Positions 8,262 through 16,616 of a stretch of DNA of 64,000 bases are shown here, one piece after another. Made by a program: the position numbers and the translations under genes. Every line of letters begins with the position of its first letter. Within the stretch, counting starts at the first letter, position 1. The DNA is taken from the NCBI GenBank assembly GCA_964364175.1, contig CAYILR010000016.1:1-64000 (forward strand), written 5' to 3'. The DNA is from CAYILR01 sp964364175. Lineage in GTDB: Bacteria; Bdellovibrionota; UBA1018. The notes beneath the pieces are model-generated. The model did no database searches, had not been told where the DNA came from, and saw nothing but the letters and a program-made list of their open reading frames with translations.

Positions 8262-9905
8262 CTAGATCACAATGACTGAGCCGTTTTCTGTGTACCAACG
8301 CTCGAAATTTTTGCCGTAAGCTTCTTCGATCATGGCTCGCTTGATTTTCAATGTGGGAGTCAGGAAATCATTTTCAACTCCCCAAACTTCTTTCACGACG
8401 ACTACTTTTTTGACCTGCTCGTGTGCATCCAGCCCAGGATTGACTTGGCTCATGAGAGCTTTGAATTCTTCTGTAATCAGGCGTTGCTCTTTCGCTTTCC
8501 CTATCTGCGACAAAGAGATCAACGCAATCGGTCCCGGCAGCCCGGACCCGACGATGCAAACTTGATCGATGTTTTCGTTTTGAGAAAGGCCATTCTCGAT
8601 CGGCGCTGGAGCTACGTATTTGCCTTTTGAAGTTTTGAAAAGTTCCTTCACGCGGCCCGTGATTTTCAAATAGCCTTGCGCATCGGTCGAACCTTTGTCA
8701 CCCGTGTGCAAAAATCCATCTCGAATCATGTCGGCAGTCATCTCGGGATCCTTGTAATATCCCACCATCGTGCAAGCGCTTTTCGCAAGAATCTCGCCTT
8801 GATTGCTGATTTTGATTTCAACATGAGGTAATGCTTTGCCGACAAACCCTGATTTTCTTTCGCTCGCGAGCCCCAAGTGCGAATAGGCGAAATTTTCGGT
8901 CATCGAATAAGCTTCACCAATCCCGATTCCAATTTTCTGATACCAATCCAGCAAGGTGGACGGCATCGCCGCTGCTCCGCTAAAAGCAAATCTCAACCTC
9001 CTGAACCCGAGCGCCTTTTTCAGTTTTCGTTGGATCAACCCTCGCACAATCGGGATGCTCAAAAGCAGATTGAGTTTTTTCTGAGGAAGTTTTTCCAAAA
9101 TCCCCAATTGGAACTTCGTCCAGATTCGAGGAACTCCCAGAAAAATCGTGGGGCTGGCTTCCTTGAGATCTCTAGCAAAAGTATCAAGCGACTCCACGAA
9201 CGAAATCGTCGCTCCTGTGTACAGGCTCCCTAATTCCACCAACAGACGTTCCGCCACATGCGAGAGCGGCAAATAAGAAAACAGGTGATCCTGCTCATTG
9301 ATCGGAACCAACATCAGGTAATGAGTCATCGCATATGACATCGCACCGAAATTATGCATTACACCCTTGGGTTTGCCTGTTGTGCCGGATGTGTAAATAA
9401 TCGTCGCCAACTCCTCGCGATTCCTCGAGGGGCTTGCACGAAGCGGCTTCACATCGGAGATGACTTCATTCCAATCCGGATAATCCTGGATCCCGTAGGG
9501 TAAGGTAATGCAGGGCAATCCACCTGGGATTCCGGGCTTCATCGCCGCAAATCCATCCAACTTGCCCACAAAAAGCAGTTTGGACTCGCTGTGCTCAAGA
9601 ATTTGCCGAATCGTTGCAGCCGTCAGATTGGGATACAAAGGAACCGAAACATGCCCCGCCATCCAAATCGCGAGGTCGGCCATGATCCAATGAGCGCAGT
9701 TCTTGCTCATGATGGCAATGTGACTTCCCGGCGGAAGCGCCATGCTTTGCAAATGAGCTGCCATCTGCCTGACTTGCTTGCCTACATCACCCCAAGTGTA
9801 AGTTTGCAAAGAACCATTCAGGGGTTGCCTAAAATAAACCTCGTTTTTGCGGGTTTTCTCAAATTTATAAAAAGTCTCTAGCGGCAAAAGAAATCGATTG
9901 TTCAT
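8262..9905 (-). CDS. Long-chain acyl-CoA synthetase (AMP-forming)
   Basis: This member of the adenylate-forming superfamily activates fatty acids with ATP and CoA. Numbered from the longest in-frame reading (start 9920), it shows the phosphate-binding loop TSGTTGKPKG at about 177-186, YSMTE at 338-342, HTGD at 405-408, and the hinge and lysine region TGRVKELFKTSKGKYV near 421-435. The last is typical of FadD15/FAA-type ligases. The chosen ATG at 9905 has GGAGAGG six bases upstream; TTG at 9920 and ATG at 9911 are alternatives. It diverges from a MaoC-like hotdog gene across a 68-bp gap, which suggests a shared fatty-acid role. Confidence 0.93.
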   Translation of the reverse strand: MNNRFLLPLETFYKFEKTRKNEVYFRQPLNGSLQTYTWGDVGKQVRQMAAHLQSMALPPGSHIAIMSKNCAHWIMADLAIWMAGHVSVPLYPNLTAATIRQILEHSESKLLFVGKLDGFAAMKPGIPGGLPCITLPYGIQDYPDWNEVISDVKPLRASPSRNREELATIIYTSGTTGKPKGVMHNFGAMSYAMTHYLMLVPINEQDHLFSYLPLSHVAERLLVELGSLYTGATISFVESLDTFARDLKEASPTIFLGVPRIWTKFQLGILEKLPQKKLNLLLSIPIVRGLIQRKLKKALGFRRLRFAFSGAAAMPSTLLDWYQKIGIGIGEAYSMTENFAYSHLGLASERKSGFVGKALPHVEIKISNQGEILAKSACTMVGYYKDPEMTADMIRDGFLHTGDKGSTDAQGYLKITGRVKELFKTSKGKYVAPAPIENGLSQNENIDQVCIVGSGLPGPIALISLSQIGKAKEQRLITEEFKALMSQVNPGLDAHEQVKKVVVVKEVWGVENDFLTPTLKIKRAMIEEAYGKNFERWYTENGSVIVI

Positions 9906-9973
9906 AAACATCCTCTCCAAGAATAAAAATGTTTTTGCCTTTAAACTCGTTTTAGATCAAGTGAAGGTTACGT

Positions 9974-10828
9974 ATGAGGATAAAAAAAGCGCTTTTCGGG
10001 GCAAAACTCAAGCCCTACTCGACCCAAATCAGCCATCGAGACATCTTCGGTATGGCTTTGGCCGTTCAGGATTTCAGGGAATGCTATTACAACGACCTTT
10101 TGCCCGCGGGCGAACTCATGGCCCCGCCCACTCTTCCCATAGCGATCACCTGGCCCATCCTGAGCCAAATCGAGCGCTACTTGAACACCGATATCGATCC
10201 TGAAATTCTGCTGAGAAAAATCCATTTGCGAGAGCACCTGAAAAACACCTCGCCGATCCATCCGGACGAAAAATTGGAAATTACCGGAGAAATATCAGAA
10301 CTTTCTGCTCATCCCAAGGGAACCGTGCTGGGAATCACCCTCAAAGCCATCAATACTCGGGGAGAATTGAAGTTTACTGAAATCACCAGTGCCTTGCTGC
10401 GAGATGTTCAGCTGGAGGGGGAAAGCAAAGTGCTGAATTCCTCCGCACCCTCTTCTTCTCCAAAATCATTCAGAACTCCAATTTGGAGTAAAAAGATATC
10501 TCTCTCCACCGACGCAAGCTATCTGTATGACATCGGATCCGGCATTCATTTTCCGATTCACACCTCAGCGCAATTTGCGCAAAAGGTCGGGCTGCCCGGC
10601 CCACTCTTGCAGGGTTCAGCTTTGCTGGGATTCGCAGCCAGGGATTTAATGACCTCGTATCTGAAAAAGCCTGGCCCGGTTCAAGAAATCCAATGCACAT
10701 TTAAAAACATGGTTTTCTTGCCAGCCCACTTGACTCTTCATGTCTTGGGCGATGAAGATGGAATCGAATTCAATATTCTGAATGAAGGCGGAAAACCCGT
10801 TTTAGAAGAGGGATGGATGAAAATCTGA
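9974..10828 (+). CDS. MaoC-like hotdog-fold protein
   Basis: A 284-residue protein with two hotdog-like halves. The C-terminal half contains HFPIHTSAQFAQKVGLPGPLLQGS (residues about 191-214), which matches the hydratase segment of MaoC enzymes (NPIHxDxxFAxxxGLPGPIxHG), with Gln where the usual His stands. The N-terminal half resembles the first hotdog domain of double-hotdog dehydratases. Members bind acyl-CoA or acyl-ACP thioesters and hydrate enoyl groups; the Gln replacement makes activity uncertain. It overlaps the next gene by 16 bp. Confidence 0.75.
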   Translation: MRIKKALFGAKLKPYSTQISHRDIFGMALAVQDFRECYYNDLLPAGELMAPPTLPIAITWPILSQIERYLNTDIDPEILLRKIHLREHLKNTSPIHPDEKLEITGEISELSAHPKGTVLGITLKAINTRGELKFTEITSALLRDVQLEGESKVLNSSAPSSSPKSFRTPIWSKKISLSTDASYLYDIGSGIHFPIHTSAQFAQKVGLPGPLLQGSALLGFAARDLMTSYLKKPGPVQEIQCTFKNMVFLPAHLTLHVLGDEDGIEFNILNEGGKPVLEEGWMKI

Positions 10829-12078
10829 AATTCATACAGACGGCAGTGCTCATCATGATTTCTGCCTTTTTGAATTTCGATGCACTCGCGATCGACCGAG
10901 TCCGATCTCAGGCTCTTGCTGAAAAACTCATTCAATCTGTTCGCGCCGTAAGATTCGATCAGGTCGTGGACTTCGGACCCAACGATGGACTTTGCCCTGG
11001 CTCTTCCACTTGCACTCATCCTGCGCCCAGCATTTCGGCCATGCCCAATATTGATCTGGCCGTCATGGTTTTGGAAGACGGCAAACCGCCTGAAGTCGCT
11101 GCCAACGTTCTTTTCTCACGAGATTTCCCGGAAGGAAAAATCGCCACACTGAGTGATGATTTTTCGGTCACTGACATTCGATTCCGCCGGTGGAATATTG
11201 ATCGATGGAACGGGAAAAAAGGTTGGGACCAAAACCCTCCTCTCACCCAGGCTGACGACATCGTCCCGACATCAGAAGATACAACGCCCAAAAAATCTGA
11301 CTATATGTCTCCCTACCCAGCCTCAACCTTCAAGCTCATGGTCGCATTTTATTTGATGAAGCTTGCGGAGCAGGGAGAGATCCAGATCGCTGACATTCAA
11401 TCCGACTTGGACGCCATGATCACTCGATCCGACAACGAGGCGACGCAGAGACTGATTCGCTGGCTGCATCGCAATTCAAAAATGAAGCCGCTCAACGAGT
11501 ACTTGAAAAATCTGGGACTGAGCACTCTTCAAATCAACGGAACCGATCCCGATAGGCGCAGCTGGAATCCGGGCGAAATTCACATGACCGCGATGGATAC
11601 AGTGAGACTCCTAAGATTGATCGATGGCCCTTTGCTTCAACTCCTCTCCGAACAGGCTTTTCACGAGGCGCTCAGCACCGGCGGACTTTGCGGAATGGAC
11701 GGATGGACACCCGGGATTCCTGCGATTTTTCCCAACCGCTGGATCGATCCGCAAGCTGGGCTCATCACCACACCCGAACGCGCCCGCGGCCGAAATCCCA
11801 GCTCGTGCAACGCAAGTGCCTCCGTAGAATTCCTCCACAAAACAGGTTTAACCTACAACTACTCTTCGGACGCAGGGATCGTGAAAGACCGGCAGAACCC
11901 AGGCAAACGTTACATCGTCGCTTGGTTCTCTAATCTCGGATACCGCTACGCTGACCCACAGTGGGCAAACACAGAAATACTCCCTTGTTTTGCACCCGGT
12001 CTTCAACTTTGCGTGACTCGCAAGGCAGGAGATCTTGGCAATCGAATTCACCAAGCCATTCAGGAGGCCCTCCGATGA
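10813..12078 (+). CDS. Exported class A beta-lactamase-like serine hydrolase
   Basis: This 421-residue protein has an N-terminal signal peptide (to about residue 26) and the three penicillin-recognising motifs in order: Ser171-Thr-Phe-Lys174 (SxxK), Ser206-Asp-Asn208 (SDN) and Lys343-Thr-Gly345 (KTG). The order and spacing fit class A beta-lactamases or related periplasmic serine hydrolases acting on peptidoglycan-like substrates. A canonical omega-loop ExxLN motif is not obvious. Two insertions (about 50-165 and 285-335) enlarge the protein well beyond the usual 290 residues and contain Cys pairs. Whether it hydrolyses beta-lactams cannot be told from sequence. Confidence 0.85.
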   Translation: MDENLKFIQTAVLIMISAFLNFDALAIDRVRSQALAEKLIQSVRAVRFDQVVDFGPNDGLCPGSSTCTHPAPSISAMPNIDLAVMVLEDGKPPEVAANVLFSRDFPEGKIATLSDDFSVTDIRFRRWNIDRWNGKKGWDQNPPLTQADDIVPTSEDTTPKKSDYMSPYPASTFKLMVAFYLMKLAEQGEIQIADIQSDLDAMITRSDNEATQRLIRWLHRNSKMKPLNEYLKNLGLSTLQINGTDPDRRSWNPGEIHMTAMDTVRLLRLIDGPLLQLLSEQAFHEALSTGGLCGMDGWTPGIPAIFPNRWIDPQAGLITTPERARGRNPSSCNASASVEFLHKTGLTYNYSSDAGIVKDRQNPGKRYIVAWFSNLGYRYADPQWANTEILPCFAPGLQLCVTRKAGDLGNRIHQAIQEALR

Positions 12079-13316
12079 TGATCTCGTTTATTTTTCTACT
12101 TTTAGCGACTCCCGTTTTTGCCGCTGATTGGACCTTTTCAACCCAGCCTTACGAAGGAGTGCGAATTTGGGTCAACGGCACCGAAGCAAAAGCAACCCTC
12201 GTGTCGAACGATAAGGAAATTGGCACATTTCGAATGAACGTTCCCAACTCGTCGTTTCGCCTCAAAGTTTCCAAATCCGGATTCAGAAATTTCGAAGCAA
12301 CCGCATCTCCCGCGCAAACCCGCTTCCTGGCAGCATTGGATACGGAAAACAGCCGTCTGCGATTCCTGCAAAGAATCCCGACTGGCGCACAACCCAAAAG
12401 CGCCACATTCCTAGACGAAACTCATGTAGTTTTGCCATTGCTCGCAGACCACGGAATCGATGTGGCCAGTGTCGTATCCAATGAGATTCAGCGAATCGCC
12501 CCCCCTGCAAACCTTGCCGCACGACAAGGTTTCGTGGAAAGCGCAGTAATCAAAAACCAGGGCGAACTCTGGGTCAGCCAGATGACCACAAACTCTGTCC
12601 ATGTTTTTTCGCTGCCTGGTCTGCTTTACCAATCCACCCTCCCGGTTCCGGGGCAATGGGGAAAAGTTTTGCTCAGCGATCCCGATCGAAGAATCGTTTA
12701 TTTTTCAAAATGGATGTCCAAGGATATCGCCATCATCGATTCACAAACTCATCAGATCACAGGATCGATCCCCGCTGGCGGAGTACCCCGAGGACTCGCC
12801 CTCTCTCAAGACGGAAAATACCTCTACGTCGCTCAGTACGGCAGGGACAACGGCGAGGACAAACTCGGCCGCGTCGTCAAAGTCTCACTCGATTCACGCT
12901 CCATCATCAAAACCATTGGCCAAGAAGGCGCAAAACGTCACATGGTCTTATCCCGAAAAAGAAATCGAATGTACGTTTCGGACATGGCAAGGAATGAAAT
13001 TTCTGTGATTGATCTCTCCACGGACGAGGAAGTCCAAACCTTCAAAACCTTCGACAAGCCCAATACCATTGCTCTGAATTCTGACGAAAATCATCTCTAC
13101 GTTTCTTGTCGTGGACCCAACAACCCGGACAGTTACCTCAAACCAGGCCTGGTGCTCGGACGAGTGCAAGGGTTTGACCTCGACTCAGGCAATCTCGTCG
13201 AGGATGTCCAATCCGGGAATCAACCCACTGGATTAGCGATCAGTCCCTCGGGCCAATGGCTGGTCTCCACGGACTTCCTGGACGCTGCAGCGCGGGTTTT
13301 TGAAATTTTGAGATAA
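12075..13316 (+). CDS. Exported YVTN-type beta-propeller protein
   Basis: The ATG at 12075 overlaps the upstream stop (ATGA) and has AGGAGG seven bases before it, so translation is coupled to the hydrolase gene. A longer in-frame reading from 11961 is rejected. The 413-residue product has a short signal peptide (MMISFIFLLLATPVFA). About 80 residues with a PEGA-like beta pattern follow, then six or so 40-residue blades with repeats such as DGKYLYVAQYG, RNRMYVSDMARNEISVIDL and ENHLYVSCRG. Such periplasmic propellers usually bind ligands or proteins; no active site is visible. Coupling suggests it works with the serine hydrolase. Confidence 0.85.
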   Translation: MMISFIFLLLATPVFAADWTFSTQPYEGVRIWVNGTEAKATLVSNDKEIGTFRMNVPNSSFRLKVSKSGFRNFEATASPAQTRFLAALDTENSRLRFLQRIPTGAQPKSATFLDETHVVLPLLADHGIDVASVVSNEIQRIAPPANLAARQGFVESAVIKNQGELWVSQMTTNSVHVFSLPGLLYQSTLPVPGQWGKVLLSDPDRRIVYFSKWMSKDIAIIDSQTHQITGSIPAGGVPRGLALSQDGKYLYVAQYGRDNGEDKLGRVVKVSLDSRSIIKTIGQEGAKRHMVLSRKRNRMYVSDMARNEISVIDLSTDEEVQTFKTFDKPNTIALNSDENHLYVSCRGPNNPDSYLKPGLVLGRVQGFDLDSGNLVEDVQSGNQPTGLAISPSGQWLVSTDFLDAAARVFEILR

Positions 13317-13338
13317 GCAAAAAACTCAAAGAAAACTA

Positions 13339-13367
13339 TTGCCCGCATGACGCTAGCCCAGTAAACA
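13339..13367 (+). promoter_or_regulatory. Candidate promoter for tRNA-Ala
   Basis: TTGCCC (13339-13344), a 17-bp spacer and TAAACA (13362-13367) lie 45 bp upstream of the tRNA. This is a motif match of modest quality. Confidence 0.3.
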
Positions 13368-13411
13368 GAATGAGTCCTTTTGAAATTTATCGTCTTTCCC
13401 GCGAATCTGTC

Positions 13412-13487
13412 GGGGCGTTAGCTCAGTTGGTAGAGCGCCACAATGGCATTGTGGAGGTCAACGGTTCGATCCCGTTACGCTCCACCA
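13412..13487 (+). tRNA. tRNA-Ala (anticodon GGC)
   Basis: A cloverleaf with acceptor GGGGCGT/ACGCTCC including the G3-U70 alanine identity pair, D-arm GCTC...GAGC, anticodon arm CCACA-ATGGCAT-TGTGG, a TTCGATC T-loop, and an encoded CCA end. Its last 13 bases overlap, on the opposite strand, the end of the PAP2-type gene. Confidence 0.97.
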
Positions 13488-14128
13488 TTTTGCATGGAGT
13501 GAAGTTTTTTCTCGAGATCAAACGCATAAACAATCCGAATCGACGCATAGGCGACAAACGGAGCCACAAAAACATCCGCCGAGTAATGGACCTTTTGCCA
13601 AAGAATCATGGTTGCCACCAGCACCGTGGTGAATATCAAAAACCACTTGAGCGGCCCCTTTTCGAGCATGAAGTAGCACAGTGCCAGCGAGGCAGTGTGC
13701 CCCGAAAAAAACAGGTCTTTATTGAGAAGTTTTCCTCCAGGAATAAAAAGCAATACCACGGGATCCTTGAGTGGAATAATCCCGAGCGGTGGCTCAAGCG
13801 CAACAAAGTACATGCTCACCGCCCTGAAAATCATGATCAGTGAATAGATTTGCAGGCCCTTGATAATCTTATGCGGATAATGCAGGGACTGGCGAATCGC
13901 CAAAAGCACGGCGACCCAAATCGTAATGAAAATCGGCCAAGTCAGATCCACTGCTTCGAAACGGCTGAGGATCGGGTCAACGAGCTGAACTCCCACTCGC
14001 ATCTCGTTCCAATCCAAATAGTGGGTATAAAAATAGAGAGAACATCCAAAAAAAACGGCAGAAATCAGCACTTCGCGCGCTGACGCCCGTTGCGCCAAGA
14101 TCTGCTCCCACTTTTGCACCCAGCTCAT
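13475..14128 (-). CDS. PAP2-type (sphingomyelin-synthase-like) membrane protein
   Basis: A 217-residue polytopic inner-membrane protein with about six hydrophobic segments. Near the C-terminus it carries DLFFSGHTA and HYSADVFVA, the two histidine motifs of the PAP2_C branch (phosphatidylcholine:ceramide transferase and related lipid phosphotransferases). The predicted role is lipid head-group transfer or dephosphorylation at the periplasmic face. Substrates are not evident. Its final codons run into the antisense of the tRNA-Ala 3' end. Confidence 0.8.
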   Translation of the reverse strand: MSWVQKWEQILAQRASAREVLISAVFFGCSLYFYTHYLDWNEMRVGVQLVDPILSRFEAVDLTWPIFITIWVAVLLAIRQSLHYPHKIIKGLQIYSLIMIFRAVSMYFVALEPPLGIIPLKDPVVLLFIPGGKLLNKDLFFSGHTASLALCYFMLEKGPLKWFLIFTTVLVATMILWQKVHYSADVFVAPFVAYASIRIVYAFDLEKKLHSMQNGGA

Positions 14129-14223
14129 ATTTCCGGATTTTACAGCGTTACTCTCCAGAAAGCAGTCAGAATCCTAACTTAACCCTAAAATTTTCCTGTC
14201 ATTGGTCCGTTAGCGTCCACATT

Positions 14224-15462
14224 ATGAAAATCATGAAAAAAAGAACAACCCTGGTCACTTTTGTTATTCTCACAACCGCCCTGAGCAATATCTCGTCGAG
14301 TTTTGCGCAAGATCCAACCCCAACCCAATCCTCCACCCCCAGCACGAGTTCTACAGCCGCGCATTGGTATGACAAGTACTCGATCAAAGGCTATACACAG
14401 CTTCGTTACAATCGCCTTCTAGAAACCAATCCGAAACTCAAATGCGAACAGTGCGACAAGTCCTGGGGGGATGGAAACGGCTTTTTCCTCAGACGAGCTC
14501 GATTGATTTTCAGCGGAGATGCGGCTGAGCGCCTGTACATCTATATTCAGCCAGATTTTGCATCCGATGGCGCTCCCAACTCACAACAGTACTTTCAAAT
14601 TCGCGATGCTTACTTTGACGTAGCTCTCGACAGCTCCAAGGAGTTTCGATTCCGCTTGGGGCAAAGCAAAGTCCCCTACGGCTGGGAGAACCTTCAGTCC
14701 AGCTCAAATCGACTGGCGCTCGACCGGACCGACGGAATCAACTCAGCAGCACCGAACGAACGGGATCTGGGGGTTTTCTTTTACTGGGCGCCTGCAGAAA
14801 TCCGAAAGCGCTTCAAAATGCTCGTCGACAAGGGCCTCAAAGGAACTGGCGACTACGGAGTCGTGGGTGCCGGGGTTTACAACGGACAAAGCGCCAATCG
14901 ACCCGAGGGCAACAACAATCTCCACAAAGTCGTTCGTGTCACCTATCCCTGGGAACTGCCGAGTGGCCAGTTTTTTGAAACCAGCATTCAAGGCTATACG
15001 GGACTATTCACGGTTCAAAACAAAACTACGGGAATCTCCGGTAAAGACACCTCCACCGACCAGCGAGCTGCTGCTAGTTTTATTTGGTACCCACAGCCTC
15101 TGGGATTTCAGGCGGAGTGGAACGTCGGAAAAGGACCCAAGTACATGGGGGCTACCCACTCGATTGGATCGGCCAATCTCCAGGGCGGTTATCTTCAGGC
15201 GATGTACAAAATCGATGTACGCAATCAGTCTCTGACTCCCTTCACTCGTTGGCAGTACTTCGCGGGTGGCAAGAAACAAGAACTCGATGCACGCGCCTAC
15301 CGAGTCCGCGATGTGGAAGTCGGCGTAGAGTGGCAACCCTTCCCTGCCCTCGAGTTCACCGCAGACTACACGATTTCGGACCGACGCATGGCGGATGCAA
15401 CCCAACAGTCCAATAACCAAAAGGGATCATTGTTGCGACTGCAGGCTCAGTTTAATTATTGA
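14224..15462 (+). CDS. Phosphate-selective porin O/P-like outer-membrane barrel
   Basis: This 412-residue protein has a signal peptide ending near SFAQD and a Thr/Ser/Pro spacer. A long alternating beta pattern follows, with GFFLRRARLIFSGDAAERL, RDAYFDVAL and FRLGQSKVPYGWENLQSS, segments typical of the OprP/OprO porin family. It ends in an aromatic residue, as barrels do. A CTGTCAT half-site at 14196-14202 recalls a Pho-box half, but the partner half-site is poor, so phosphate control is only a possibility. Confidence 0.85.
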   Translation: MKIMKKRTTLVTFVILTTALSNISSSFAQDPTPTQSSTPSTSSTAAHWYDKYSIKGYTQLRYNRLLETNPKLKCEQCDKSWGDGNGFFLRRARLIFSGDAAERLYIYIQPDFASDGAPNSQQYFQIRDAYFDVALDSSKEFRFRLGQSKVPYGWENLQSSSNRLALDRTDGINSAAPNERDLGVFFYWAPAEIRKRFKMLVDKGLKGTGDYGVVGAGVYNGQSANRPEGNNNLHKVVRVTYPWELPSGQFFETSIQGYTGLFTVQNKTTGISGKDTSTDQRAAASFIWYPQPLGFQAEWNVGKGPKYMGATHSIGSANLQGGYLQAMYKIDVRNQSLTPFTRWQYFAGGKKQELDARAYRVRDVEVGVEWQPFPALEFTADYTISDRRMADATQQSNNQKGSLLRLQAQFNY

Positions 15463-15497
15463 ACTCAAGAGTGGTTAAGGGCATTTTAGAGGATGAA

Positions 15498-16268
15498 ATG
15501 TTAGCCAGAATATTCTTCATTCTGCTCTGGATCAGTTTGTTTTTGGATGCTCGCCCTGCATCGGCAAAACCCGCTCCTGTAGTGTCTGGCGTGTTGAGTA
15601 TTGTGCCTGGCTTAGGACAAGTTGCAAACGGAAACTACCTGGAAGGTTTAGGTTATTTCAGCGTTTCTGTGGGCGGGATTCTTATTCCAAATAAATTTAC
15701 ACAGCACATAGGGCTTCAAACCTATCTCTACCAATACTATGACGCTTGGAGGGACGCTGGTGGAAAACCATCACAAGAACAAAATTGGTTTCAGAATTAC
15801 ATCGGCACTTACAATCCCTTGAATGCGATTGATTGGATAGGCACTCCGGCCTTGGGTATTGTAGCAGTTGCTGAAGGAGGCAATAGGCCAATGCATTCTC
15901 GTCTGTCTGAATCCATTATTTTTGGGACATTTTCGGGTTGGGGTGAGGAGGCGTTTTTTAGGGGATTTTTGTTTCCTGTGCTTTCGTTTGGTTCAAATAG
16001 TTTTTGGATGAAGTCGGTAGGTGCGCTCACCTCAAGTGTTCTTTTTTCTCTTGTGAATAAGGGAATTGGAACTTTTAGCGTGATTGAAGTTGCACAGGGT
16101 TTGCTTTTTTGTACTCAGACTCACATCAATAACTACAATTTAAGAAAAAGCATGTTTACTCATGCTTGGTGGAACATTATTGCAGATATTAAAAATGGAA
16201 GTCGCGTGGGTGGTGTAGCGATTCCTGATACATACCGATTAGGATTAGGATACAATTTTGTATTTTAA
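15498..16268 (+). CDS. CPBP-family intramembrane protease-like protein
   Basis: The ATG at 15498 follows AGAGG and gives a 256-residue product with an N-terminal hydrophobic segment; a TTG at 15459 overlapping the porin stop is a weaker option. Residues 30-60 have a VPGLGQVANGNYLEGLGYF helix-hairpin. The C-terminal region has EEAFFR (the EExxxR glutamate motif of CPBP/CAAX proteases) and HAWWN (HxxxN). The middle FxxxH motif appears as FSLVN, with Asn in place of His, so activity is doubtful. The gene is T-rich and looks compositionally unlike the flanking porin, a hint of separate ancestry. Confidence 0.75.
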   Translation: MLARIFFILLWISLFLDARPASAKPAPVVSGVLSIVPGLGQVANGNYLEGLGYFSVSVGGILIPNKFTQHIGLQTYLYQYYDAWRDAGGKPSQEQNWFQNYIGTYNPLNAIDWIGTPALGIVAVAEGGNRPMHSRLSESIIFGTFSGWGEEAFFRGFLFPVLSFGSNSFWMKSVGALTSSVLFSLVNKGIGTFSVIEVAQGLLFCTQTHINNYNLRKSMFTHAWWNIIADIKNGSRVGGVAIPDTYRLGLGYNFVF

Positions 16269-16284
16269 AATTTGACCGGGAAAA

Positions 16285-16445
16285 TGGTGGCTCCGGAGAG
16301 AATCGGCCTGCGCCATCTCGCTCCTGCTCGAAGGCTTGGCATGGACAATTTTCTAAGTCGCACTTCGTGTGCGACTTGCTGTGTCCGACTCCTTTGGAGT
16401 CCGCCACGGCCGAAAATTCTCGTTCGATTCTCTCCGGAGCCACCA
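16285..16445. repeat. Inverted-repeat element bounded by tRNA-Leu 3' ends
   Basis: The last 21 bases of the tRNA-Leu gene occur at 16285-16305 in the tRNA's own orientation and again inverted at 16425-16445. The enclosed segment holds two clean hairpins: AAGTCGCAC-TTCGT-GTGCGACTT (16355-16377) and GACTCC-TTT-GGAGTC (16387-16401). No complete tRNA can be folded from either fragment, because the T-arm lacks its 5' strand. Confidence 0.8.
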
Positions 16446-16516
16446 AATAAAAAAGCCGCGGGACTTTCGTCCCTGCGGCGGTTTTTTTTATTTGGTGGCT
16501 CCGGAGAGAATCGAAC
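16422..16516. repeat. Long palindrome duplicating tRNA-Leu 3' end and terminator
   Basis: The tRNA-Leu T-loop, acceptor and trailing sequence (16469-16516) is mirrored by an inverted copy at 16422-16464. Both arms share the T-loop/acceptor block, CCACCAAAT, an A/T run and the GC-rich terminator stem, with only small length differences around a TTTC centre. Confidence 0.85.
16449..16489. terminator. Bidirectional terminator-like hairpin
   Basis: A-run, GCCGC-GGGAC, loop TTTC, GTCCC-T-GCGGC, T-run. It has a U-tract on both strands and would end the tRNA-Leu transcript as well as any transcript arriving from the CPBP gene. Confidence 0.8.
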
Positions 16517-16579
16517 TCTCACACCCTTGCGAATACCAGATTTTGAGTCTGGCGCGTCTACCAATTCCGCCACAGAGCC
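16493..16579 (-). tRNA. tRNA-Leu (anticodon CAA)
   Basis: An 87-nt class II tRNA: acceptor GGCTCTG/CGGAGCC, anticodon arm CCAGA-CTCAAAA-TCTGG, a long variable arm, T-arm GAGAG-TTCGATT-CTCTC and an encoded CCA. Confidence 0.97.
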
Positions 16580-16616
16580 ACTTCATAGATTAATCATGGT
16601 AGAGGGGCTTCATACC

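Noticed and set aside
8251..8270. Gene fusion or frameshift between the exported protein and the acyl-CoA ligase
   Set aside because: The genes are on opposite strands and their stop codons simply abut (8259-8261 and 8262-8264).
13370..13843. 157-residue plus-strand frame
   Set aside because: It reads through the tRNA-Ala and the antisense of the PAP2-type gene; composition is unlike a protein.
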